64,000 nucleotides of DNA. It comes from GCA-2770975 sp050248915 (GTDB lineage Bacteria > Cyanobacteriota > Sericytochromatia > UBA7694). The translations under genes were made by a program, and so were the position numbers. Every line of letters begins with the position of its first letter. Positions within the stretch are counted from its first letter, which is position 1. The stretch lies in assembly GCA_050248915.1 (NCBI GenBank), contig JBFWRL010000004.1:20444-84443 (forward strand), given 5' to 3'. Positions 57,322 to 64,000 of the stretch are shown piece after piece. The notes beneath the pieces were generated by a model. The model did no database searches and was not told the DNA's origin. It saw only the letters and a list, made by a program, of their open reading frames with translations.

Positions 57322-59538
57322 ATGAGTTATTTAGACGCGCTTGCAGCCCTTGAGCCCCTTTTGCAGCAGGCCTCTCCCGCTGAGGTCCGGGCGCAGTTAT
57401 TGGCCTTGCTGGCTCAATATCCCCAGGAGCCAGAATTAAATTACCGTTTGGGGGTGCTCTGTCAGGCCCAGAACTGGCCCGAGGCCCAAAACCACTACCA
57501 GGCCGTTATGGCCCGCCTGCCGGCCCATGCTCCAAGCTGGTTTGGCGTGGGGTTTTTGGCTTTTCGTCAGGGGCTGTACCCACGGGCCGAGGACTATTTT
57601 CGTCAGGCCCTGCATTTTCAGCCAGATTTTGTTTTGGCCTTGGATTATTTGGGTCAGCTCTGTTTGCTGCGCGAAGCTTTGCCAGAGGCGCTGGCATTTT
57701 GGGAGCGCTGTTCCCAATTGCAACTTGATCTGCGTTGGCACACCAAATTGGCCCTTCATTACCAAAAAATCAAGGCTTGGCCTGAGGCTTTTCGCCATGT
57801 CCAGGCCTGGCTGGCCGGTGATCCAGAGAATGCCGATGCCTTCAATGAGGCGGGGTTGATCTTGATTCAGTTGCGCCAGCCCGAAGCGGCCCGCCGGGCC
57901 TTTGAGCAGGCCCTGCAGCTGGCCCCTGACTTTGCCGAGGTTTGGACCAACCTCGGGCGTTTGGCCAAAAGCTGCGGGCAAATGGCAGAGGCCTTGGCCG
58001 CTTATAAACAGGCGGTCGCCATCCGGCCTGATTATGCCGAGGGTTGGTACAATCTGGGCATGTTATACGAAGAAAATGGCCAAGCTCAGGCTGCCCGTGA
58101 GGCCGTCGAACGGGCTCTGGTTCAGCAGCCCATGCTCTTTCGACCAGCCAAAACGGGTCCGGCTTTTTGTCCCACCTCTGCCAGTGAACGGGCCTTGCGG
58201 GTCTTGCGACAGGCCCTGATTTTGCCCCGTGTCTATGCCGATCAGGCCGAGATCAGCCTTTACCGCTCCCAATTGCGCGACACCTTGATGGCGCTGGCGG
58301 GGACGGCTTTGCAGGTCTGGGTTCCCGAGCGGGAGTTGATGGGGCTCACGCCTTTTTATCTGGCCTACCAGGGCGAAAACGACCGCGAACTGAATTCGGC
58401 CCTGGCCCGGCTTTTGGCCCCGGTCTTGGACCGCGCTCCCAGTCCGGTCTCGTCGCCGCAAGGAAAACTGCGAATCGGGCTGGTTTCGGCTTTTTTTCAA
58501 GACCACTCCGTGACCCATTGTTTTGGTTCGATGATCCAGGCCCTGGCCGCTGAACCCGATTGGGAGGTCACGCTTTTTTTAACCCCCGCTGCCCAGCCCG
58601 ATGCGGTCACACAGTCCTTGGCGCAACGGCTGAAATTGGTTTCTTTGCCAGCCGGTTTGGCCGAGGCCCGGCAGACGATTCTCGCGCACAGCCCCGATCT
58701 GCTGATTTATCCAGAGCTGGGTATGGACTCCTTCTCCTGGTTGTTGGCTTTTGCCCGGTTGGCCCCGGTGCAAGCGGTTTTGTCGGGGCATCCGGTCACC
58801 AGCGGGATCCCCAATCTGGATTATTTTATTTCCCACGACAGCCTTGAAATCCCTACAGCGCAGGATCATTATTCCGAAACACTGATCACCTTATCCGGCG
58901 TGCCTGTGAATTATACGCGCCCCCCCCACCGGGGAGTCTCCCGGACACGGGCGGAGTTGGGGCTGTCTGAGTCGGCCCATCTCTATTTTTGCCCCATGAC
59001 CCTGTTTAAGTTTCACCCGGATTTTGACGCCGTCTTGGCCCAGATCTTGGCGACGGATCCGCAGGCCCAAATTCTGCTTTTTTGTTACCACCACAGCCAA
59101 TTGCACCAGATTCTGCAGGCCCGTTTGCAGCGGCAATTGCCAGCCCCCGCTTTTCAGCGGCTGCAATTTTTGCCCTGGGCCCGCTGGGAGACGTTTATGG
59201 CCTTGCTCGAAAACGCGGATGTGGTGCTGGATACTCCCCATTTTGGTGGCGGAAATACGCTGTATATGGCCTTTTCGCGGGCCTTGCCGGTGGTGACTTG
59301 GCCTGCGCCTTTTCAGCGGGGGCGCGGGGGCGCGGGCCTGTACAGTGCCATGGGGCTGGATTTTGGGGTGGCTTCAGATTTAAGCGACTACGCCCAGCGG
59401 GCCGTGCAATTGGCCTGTGTACCCGAGTGGAACCGGCAGTGCCGCTCCCAATTGTCTGAGCGCAACGCTTTGCTCTTTGGGCAAACGGAAAGCAGCCAAG
59501 CCCTGATTGCCTGGGTGCGCAGCTTGAAGCGCGCTTAA
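57322..59538 (+). CDS. TPR-repeat protein with SPINDLY-type O-GlcNAc transferase-like domain
   Basis: About 738 residues from the ATG at 57322. The N-terminal 300 residues contain six or more TPR units (for example WFGVGFLAFRQGLYPRAEDY, WTNLGRLAKSCGQMAEAL, WYNLGMLYEENGQAQAA). The C-terminal 330 residues match the GT41/SPINDLY catalytic region: GKLRIGLVSAFFQDHSVTHC, LLIYPELGMDS, VQAVLSGHPVTSGIPNLDYF, and FGGGNTLYMAFSRALPVVTW. It probably transfers a sugar to a protein Ser/Thr; flagellin and surface proteins are known targets of relatives. The MFS gene follows 3 nt later. Confidence 0.85.
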   Translation: MSYLDALAALEPLLQQASPAEVRAQLLALLAQYPQEPELNYRLGVLCQAQNWPEAQNHYQAVMARLPAHAPSWFGVGFLAFRQGLYPRAEDYFRQALHFQPDFVLALDYLGQLCLLREALPEALAFWERCSQLQLDLRWHTKLALHYQKIKAWPEAFRHVQAWLAGDPENADAFNEAGLILIQLRQPEAARRAFEQALQLAPDFAEVWTNLGRLAKSCGQMAEALAAYKQAVAIRPDYAEGWYNLGMLYEENGQAQAAREAVERALVQQPMLFRPAKTGPAFCPTSASERALRVLRQALILPRVYADQAEISLYRSQLRDTLMALAGTALQVWVPERELMGLTPFYLAYQGENDRELNSALARLLAPVLDRAPSPVSSPQGKLRIGLVSAFFQDHSVTHCFGSMIQALAAEPDWEVTLFLTPAAQPDAVTQSLAQRLKLVSLPAGLAEARQTILAHSPDLLIYPELGMDSFSWLLAFARLAPVQAVLSGHPVTSGIPNLDYFISHDSLEIPTAQDHYSETLITLSGVPVNYTRPPHRGVSRTRAELGLSESAHLYFCPMTLFKFHPDFDAVLAQILATDPQAQILLFCYHHSQLHQILQARLQRQLPAPAFQRLQFLPWARWETFMALLENADVVLDTPHFGGGNTLYMAFSRALPVVTWPAPFQRGRGGAGLYSAMGLDFGVASDLSDYAQRAVQLACVPEWNRQCRSQLSERNALLFGQTESSQALIAWVRSLKRA

Positions 59539-59541
59539 ACC

Positions 59542-60741
59542 ATGAACCCAGCCCGCGCCAATCTCTGGAAACTCAGGCTCTACTGGTTTGGTCACAGCTT
59601 GGTTTTTGCCTACGTGATCGAGCGGGTCTTTGGTCTGTCGCGGGGCTTAAGTGTGCAGGACATGGTCACCGTCGAAATCTTTTATGCGCTGGCGGCCTTG
59701 GTTTTAGAGGTGCCAACCGGGGCTCTGGCCGACCGCTGGAGCCGCAAAAAGACCTTGTTGCTCAGCTCTGTTTGTATTTTCTTTGAGTTTTTCTTGTTGA
59801 TCTTTGCCTACAATCTTTGGGGGTTTTTGGCTTCGGCCCTGGCTGCAGCCCTCGGGGGAGCCCTGGCGAGTGGCACAGCCAATGCCCTGCTCTACGATTC
59901 CCTGCTCGAAACGGGCGAACAGGGCGACTTTGAGCGCCAATTGGGGCGGATTGGTCTGTGGGAGAGCTTGGCGGGACTGATCGGCGCATTGGGCGGCGCC
60001 TGGGTGGCTGTGCACTGGGGTTTGACTTCGCCCTATTGGCTCTCGCTGCTGGGGGTGGTACTGGCCTTTGGCACGGCTTTGAGTCTCTACGAACCACGCA
60101 AACAGAGCGATCATACCCCCGCAGAGAATCTCTGGGCGCATATGGGTGAGGCCCTGGCTTTTTTGCGCGGTCAGCCAGTTTTGCAAAAAATTGTGCTTTT
60201 GGCGACCTGTTTGGCGGCGGTTTTTGAATATGTTGATGAATACCTGCAAATTTATATGCTGGATGTGGGCGTACCTGTGGCGTTTTTTGGTCTCTTTTAT
60301 GCCTGTTATATGGGCGGGGAGGCCGGGTTTCGCAGTTTGGCCTACCGGCTCAAAGAGATCAAACAGCCCCGCTGGCTCTTTGTTGGATTCTTGGGGGGCT
60401 TTGGGCTTTTTTTGCTCGGGGCAGCGGCCCTGCGTTCGCTTTGGGGCCTCTTGCCGCTGTTTCTGGCCCTGGCCTGTGTCTGGCTGAGTCAACCCCTGAC
60501 CACAGGTTATTTGCACCACTGCACACCTTCGAGTCACCGGGCCACGGTGGAATCGTTTGCCCATTTGCTAATCCGTTTAATGGCTGTGGGTGTGGGATTG
60601 GCTTTTGGTCAAATTGCCACCCGTTGGAATATTTTTAGCGGTTACCGATTTTTGGCTGTCATTTTATTGGGGTTTACACTCTATTGGGCGCTGGCTGCCC
60701 GACATTTACCCGCTTATGCCGCCATTGAGGCAGAGGGTTAG
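59542..60741 (+). CDS. MFS transporter
   Basis: 399 residues, about 12 transmembrane helices. The major facilitator signature loop TGALADRWSRKKTLLLSS between helices 2 and 3 is clear. No substrate-specific motif. Starts three bases after the stop of the TPR/SPINDLY gene without its own strong ribosome site, so translation is probably coupled. Distantly like small drug or metabolite exporters. Confidence 0.85.
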   Translation: MNPARANLWKLRLYWFGHSLVFAYVIERVFGLSRGLSVQDMVTVEIFYALAALVLEVPTGALADRWSRKKTLLLSSVCIFFEFFLLIFAYNLWGFLASALAAALGGALASGTANALLYDSLLETGEQGDFERQLGRIGLWESLAGLIGALGGAWVAVHWGLTSPYWLSLLGVVLAFGTALSLYEPRKQSDHTPAENLWAHMGEALAFLRGQPVLQKIVLLATCLAAVFEYVDEYLQIYMLDVGVPVAFFGLFYACYMGGEAGFRSLAYRLKEIKQPRWLFVGFLGGFGLFLLGAAALRSLWGLLPLFLALACVWLSQPLTTGYLHHCTPSSHRATVESFAHLLIRLMAVGVGLAFGQIATRWNIFSGYRFLAVILLGFTLYWALAARHLPAYAAIEAEG

Positions 60742-60768
60742 ACTGATGGGCAGACTGATGATTCGGCT

Positions 60769-61158
60769 TTAATCCCGAAATTGGTAGCGGAGTTGGAGTT
60801 GCTTCTGGATTTGATTGGGACTGGGTTTCCAGACCAGTTTGCCTCCGTTTGTATACCAATCCCCGTGATAACTCTCTTTGAAGTCGCCTTGCAACTTCCA
60901 GCCTCTGTATTTTTTGTCCCCTTCGTGTAATTCCAACTCACCAAAGCCATGGCCTTGCATTTCCAAATCGAGACCATGCACATGGGCTGAGCCTGCGTAG
61001 ACCAAAGGTATCTCCTGAGCTTTGCTCAGATTTAGCTCTGTCTTTGTGGGGCTTGAACAACCCACACAGAGGAGCAGATAAACCAAAGGTAAGAGCCGCT
61101 GACCCCTTGCCAACAGACGGAATGGACGGTGGAATATTTGCGCTAAAATCTCAATCAT
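60769..61158 (-). CDS. Small hypothetical lipoprotein
   Basis: 129 residues from the ATG at 61158 (GAGG upstream). Lipoprotein signal ends at the Cys of LLCVGC (about residue 34). The mature part is rich in Gly and aromatic residues in a MORN-like pattern (GHGFGELELHEGDKKYRGWK, DWYTNGGKLVWKP). I cannot assign a family. Divergent from the kynurenine cluster. Confidence 0.65.
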   Translation of the reverse strand: MIEILAQIFHRPFRLLARGQRLLPLVYLLLCVGCSSPTKTELNLSKAQEIPLVYAGSAHVHGLDLEMQGHGFGELELHEGDKKYRGWKLQGDFKESYHGDWYTNGGKLVWKPSPNQIQKQLQLRYQFRD

Positions 61159-61224
61159 AAGCCTCTTTTTTTGCGGTACAATACCATTATTCCAGTATAG
61201 TCTGTTTAAAAACAAGGAAGTCAA
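61159..61224. promoter_or_regulatory. Divergent promoter region of the kynurenine cluster and the small lipoprotein gene
   Basis: 66 nt between divergent starts. Plus strand: TATAGT at 61196-61201 with TTGCGG about 19 nt upstream, then AAGGAAG before the ATG at 61225. The overlapping TATACT on the other strand may serve the lipoprotein gene. Confidence 0.4.
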
Positions 61225-61716
61225 ATGTCGTCTGTCTCTGAGCCGTTGCCCGCTTTAGAAAAATCTGCCTGGGAAAGTCAAGCCGCGCCTGAGCCCGTGG
61301 GGGCCTATCCCCATGCCCGGCGCGTGGGCAATTTGCTGTTTTTGTCTGGTTTGGGGCCCCGGCAGCGCGGCAGCAAAACCATTCCCGGTGTGACCCTTGG
61401 TTCCAACGGTGAGATTTTGGATTACGATATTGTGGCCCAATGCCATTCGGTCTTTGCCAATGTGCGCACAGTCCTGCAAGAGGCTGGGGCCCGCTGGGAA
61501 GATCTGGTCGATGTTACGGTCTATCTCACCCATATGGAGGCAGATTTTCAGACCTTTAATTCCCTCTGGGCTGAATACTTCCCCGATCCGGCCACGCGCC
61601 CCTGCCGCACCACTCTTGAGGTGGGGGCTTTGCCCACACCGATTGCAATTGAACTCAAGTGTTTGGCTGAATTGAAATCCACTCAAGGAGCGTCCCATGC
61701 TGCCCATCCCGATTAA
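61225..61716 (+). CDS. RidA-family protein, probable 2-aminomuconate deaminase
   Basis: 163 residues. YjgF/RidA fold: FLSGLGPRQRGSKTIPG, ILDYDIVAQCHSVFANVRTV, DVTVYLTHMEADFQTFNSLW, RTTLEVGALPTPIAIELKC with the conserved Arg. General RidA proteins deaminate enamines, and one branch is the NbaF/AmnD 2-aminomuconate deaminase. Assignment to that branch is by context: the next two genes are 3-hydroxyanthranilate dioxygenase and ACMSD. Overlaps the next gene by 20 nt. Confidence 0.8.
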   Translation: MSSVSEPLPALEKSAWESQAAPEPVGAYPHARRVGNLLFLSGLGPRQRGSKTIPGVTLGSNGEILDYDIVAQCHSVFANVRTVLQEAGARWEDLVDVTVYLTHMEADFQTFNSLWAEYFPDPATRPCRTTLEVGALPTPIAIELKCLAELKSTQGASHAAHPD

Positions 61717-62227
61717 TTTTATGCAGTGGATCGAAGATCACCGCGATTTGCTCAAGCCGCCGGTGGGCAATCAGGTGGTCTGGCAAGACACCGAGTTTAT
61801 TATCATGGTGGTGGGGGGGCCGAATACCCGCAAAGATTACCATATTAACCAGGGCGAAGAGTTTTTCTACCAACTCGAAGGGGATATCACCCTCAAAGTG
61901 ATTGATCAGGGGGTTCCCCGCGATCTGCCCATTCGCCAGGGTGAGATTTTTCTCTTGCCTGGCAATGTGCCGCACTCACCCCGCCGCCCGGCCCACACCG
62001 TTGGGTTGGTGATCGAGCGCAAGCGCCGCGCCGACGAAATTGACGGCTTTCAGTGGTATTGCGAAAACTGTGGCTTTAAGCTCTACGAGGAGTTCTTGCC
62101 CGTAACTGATATTGTCAGCCAATTGCCACCTGTCTTTGAGCGCTTTTTTAGTGACCCTGCCCATACGACTTGCAGCCAATGTGGCACGGTCATGCAGCGA
62201 CCCGCCCCCCCTTCGGAGGAAAAATGA
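61697..62227 (+). CDS. nbaC: 3-hydroxyanthranilate 3,4-dioxygenase
   Basis: 176 residues. IPINFMQWIEDHRDLLKPPV at the N-terminus is the family signature. Cupin with the Fe ligands in KDYHINQGEEFFYQLEGD (His, Glu) and FLLPGNVPHSPRR (His). The C-terminal rubredoxin-like site has WYCENCGFK and TTCSQCGTV, as in bacterial HAAO. Opens 3-hydroxyanthranilate to 2-amino-3-carboxymuconate semialdehyde in tryptophan degradation. AAGGAG before the ATG; the stop overlaps the next start (ATGA). Confidence 0.93.
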   Translation: MLPIPINFMQWIEDHRDLLKPPVGNQVVWQDTEFIIMVVGGPNTRKDYHINQGEEFFYQLEGDITLKVIDQGVPRDLPIRQGEIFLLPGNVPHSPRRPAHTVGLVIERKRRADEIDGFQWYCENCGFKLYEEFLPVTDIVSQLPPVFERFFSDPAHTTCSQCGTVMQRPAPPSEEK

Positions 62228-63240
62228 AAATAGATATCCACACCCATATTTTGCCCGAAAAACTGCCCAATTTTGTCGAAAAATTTGGCTATCCGGGTTT
62301 TGTTGAATTACACCACCACACACCCGGCAAGGCCTTAATGGTCAAAGGGGGCAAGGTCTTTCGCGAAATCGACAGCAATTGCTGGGACCCGGCTGTGCGC
62401 CTACTGGAATGTGATCAACACGCTGTCGATGTCCAGGTTTTGTCCACGATTCCGGTTTTGTTTAATTATTGGGCGGTGCCCGAAGATGCCCTCGAAGTTT
62501 CGCGCTATCTCAACGATCACCTCGCCGAAGTGGTGCGCGAAAACCCCCGCCGCTTCGTGGCGCTGGGCACCTTGCCCCTGCAAGAGCCCAAGTTGGCCAT
62601 TGCCGAACTCGAGCGCTGTATGACCGAATTGGGGTTTGCTGGGATCGAAATTGGCACCCATGTCAACGATTGGAACCTCGATGAACCTGCACTTTTTCCC
62701 ATTTTAGAGGCCTGCCAAGACCTGGGCGCGGCGGTTTTTGTGCATCCCTGGGACATGCGCGGCGTGAAAAATCTGCAAAAATACTGGCTGCCCTGGCTGG
62801 TGGCCATGCCCTTTGAAACCGCTGCCGCAATTTGTTCGCTGATCTTTGGCGGCGTGATGGAACGTCTGCCCAAGCTGCGCCTGGCTTTTGCCCATGGGGG
62901 CGGGTCTTTTCCCTGTCTGGTGGGGCGGATTGAACATGGCTTTCAGGTGCGGCCCGATCTCTGTGCGGTCAATCAAATCCGCAACCCCCGTGAGTATATC
63001 CGGCAGTTTTGGGTCGATTCTCTCGTTCACGACGCCGGTTCGATGCGCGGCCTCTTGGAGATCTTCGGCGAAAACCGCATCATTTTGGGCAGCGATTACC
63101 CCTTCCCCCTGGGTGAAGATCATCCTGGCAGCCTGATTGAGTCGATGTCCGAAATTTCACCCGCGCTGCGGGAGAAACTGCTCTTTAGCAATGCCTTGGA
63201 GTGGCTCGGACGCGAATCCCAGCATTTTTGCTGCAATTGA
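62224..63240 (+). CDS. nbaD: 2-amino-3-carboxymuconate-6-semialdehyde decarboxylase (ACMSD)
   Basis: 338 residues from the ATG at 62224, chosen for GGAGGAAAA and the ATGA overlap. Amidohydrolase-2 fold: KIDIHTHILPE (Zn His pair), ALGTLPLQEPKLA, VFVHPWDMRG (His), LAFAHGGGSFP (His) and IILGSDYPFPLGE (Zn Asp). Close in length and motifs to ACMSD (about 335). Decarboxylates the product of the dioxygenase, steering carbon to 2-aminomuconate rather than quinolinate. The semialdehyde dehydrogenase step (nbaE) is not in the window. Confidence 0.93.
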   Translation: MKIDIHTHILPEKLPNFVEKFGYPGFVELHHHTPGKALMVKGGKVFREIDSNCWDPAVRLLECDQHAVDVQVLSTIPVLFNYWAVPEDALEVSRYLNDHLAEVVRENPRRFVALGTLPLQEPKLAIAELERCMTELGFAGIEIGTHVNDWNLDEPALFPILEACQDLGAAVFVHPWDMRGVKNLQKYWLPWLVAMPFETAAAICSLIFGGVMERLPKLRLAFAHGGGSFPCLVGRIEHGFQVRPDLCAVNQIRNPREYIRQFWVDSLVHDAGSMRGLLEIFGENRIILGSDYPFPLGEDHPGSLIESMSEISPALREKLLFSNALEWLGRESQHFCCN

Positions 63241-63338
63241 CAAGCTGAAACAAAGGCGCTTTACTGGACTGATACAGAGAGGCAGAACCTGAATCTTTTC
63301 GCGCTTATTTTTAGCCTATCAAGAGAAGGGTTCCTGTG

Positions 63339-64000
63339 ATGTTCGATTGCGGTAAAAAATTCCAGCGGTCTTCCCTGTTTATATGCTTGGCCCTCAGCAC
63401 CTGTTTGCTTCAGGCCTGTGACCCCGGCGATTTGAAGCGGCTTTTAAATCCCGATTCACCCCATCAAGTCATGCCCCAAGCAGAAACCCAAGGCAAACCC
63501 AGTGCCACTCCCTCGGGCGGTCTGCAAATTCCCTCTCCCCGGCCCAGTTTGTTTCGGCCACCGGGCCAGCAGAGCCCGATCCCCGTCTTGGCATCGGCTT
63601 CTCCAGGGGATGTCATCGCGATTTTGCCGGATCTCTACAATACCCGCATGCCGTTTAATTTTGGTTCCGTGGGTGCGCCGATGATTGGACGCCGCCATGA
63701 ATTTTATGCGGGCCCCACCGGCCAATTTGCCTTGGATATTCAATTTAAAGCGCCATTGCCCGATCTCAAAGCCAACGGTCTGATGGTCAAATCCGGTTCA
63801 GGTCAAATCGTAAAAAACCTCCGCAATTCAGATACTGTGCTGGTCAATGGCAATGTCGCCATTTTGGAGTTAAATTGGGATGGCAATGGCGAGAAACCCG
63901 AAGTTACACTGCGGGCTCTGGGAAAAAAGAACGCGGGGGGCACATTTCCGGCCAAAGTGACAACCTTGGGGGATCAGGTCAAAAGCATGCCCGTCACGCT
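63339..64000 (+). CDS. Hypothetical Pro-rich lipoprotein, 3' part outside the window
   Basis: First 220 residues only. The ATG at 63339 follows AAGGG. Lipoprotein signal ends at the Cys of CLLQAC. Residues 45-100 are Pro/Ser/Gln-rich and low complexity. From about 105 a beta-rich domain begins (MPFNFGSVGAPMIGRRHEFY, FALDIQFKAPLPDL, VAILELNWDGNGEKPEVTL), Ig-like in style. Family not recognised. The 98 nt before it hold no evident terminator. Confidence 0.75.
   Translation, partial: MFDCGKKFQRSSLFICLALSTCLLQACDPGDLKRLLNPDSPHQVMPQAETQGKPSATPSGGLQIPSPRPSLFRPPGQQSPIPVLASASPGDVIAILPDLYNTRMPFNFGSVGAPMIGRRHEFYAGPTGQFALDIQFKAPLPDLKANGLMVKSGSGQIVKNLRNSDTVLVNGNVAILELNWDGNGEKPEVTLRALGKKNAGGTFPAKVTTLGDQVKSMPVT

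Noticed and set aside
59704..60564. 286-codon minus-strand frame inside the MFS gene
   Set aside because: Highly basic, Gln/Pro-rich shadow of a hydrophobic membrane protein gene.
1..64000. tRNA, rRNA, riboswitches, replication origin
   Set aside because: No stretch matching tRNA arms, rRNA core sequences, known riboswitch cores or DnaA-box clusters was recognised by eye; a covariance-model scan would be needed to exclude them.

Overview
The window is a chromosome segment of a Gram-negative, aerobic, heterotrophic bacterium with mixed, moderate base composition. Diderm features are many lipoprotein signal peptides, a CpaC-type secretin and a MurJ flippase. Succinate dehydrogenase of the fused cytochrome b558 type and a glyoxylate shunt point to respiration. 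A flagellar rod/hook protein and a Ser/Thr kinase fused to WD40 repeats are also present. I cannot place it taxonomically from sequence alone. A deep, poorly sampled lineage (for example non-photosynthetic relatives of Cyanobacteria) is a low-confidence guess. No rRNA, tRNA or CRISPR array was recognised.

Layout. 1-29.6 kb is housekeeping and metabolism: a partial DUF2202 protein, a catalase-fold lipoprotein, a secreted EEP phosphoesterase, an amidohydrolase, a flagellar protein, murJ, the kinase-WD40 protein, a secretin, an M20 peptidase, sdhCAB, kup, a Kazal-domain lipoprotein, two sugar ABC permeases, an LEA-like protein, enoyl-CoA hydratase, an E1-beta-like protein, an RlmI-like methyltransferase and an ABC exporter. 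29.8-31.6 kb is an IS200/IS605-type element with divergent tnpA and tnpB and matching terminal hairpins. 33.3-54.1 kb is an accessory island. 54.3-64 kb holds aceB-aceA, a TPR/SPINDLY glycosyltransferase-like gene, an MFS transporter, and a lower kynurenine-pathway cluster (2-aminomuconate deaminase-like, 3-hydroxyanthranilate dioxygenase, ACMSD).

The accessory island is the most interesting part. It contains four paralogous, very large lipoproteins (about 1000-1080 residues; one broken by two in-frame stops). All carry an HExxH-Q motif followed 20-35 residues later by a Glu-containing E(G/S)(T/S) motif, as in gluzincin metalloproteases. This lies between a ZU5-like segment and, in the best case, a C-terminal IPT/TIG-like segment. 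The first third of the gene is nearly identical between copies, whereas the protease part can be unrelated in composition and sequence. Each copy is followed, tail to tail, by a full or remnant 3' end of an Rpn-like PD-(D/E)XK nuclease gene. Two copies are preceded by a roughly 100-bp remnant of the 3' end of a 930-codon Cys/Pro-rich lipoprotein gene; that remnant supplies their ribosome binding site. Toxin-antitoxin modules (HigBA-like, AbiE-like, BrnT/CopG-like) sit between the copies. A response regulator gene lies just upstream of the array on the same strand. I read this as an expanding, recombining family of surface metalloprotease lipoproteins that I cannot match to a named system.

A second window-wide pattern is that several genes, mostly in the mobile or accessory part, have a -10 hexamer ending 5-7 nt before the start codon and no Shine-Dalgarno sequence. 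This suggests leaderless transcripts.
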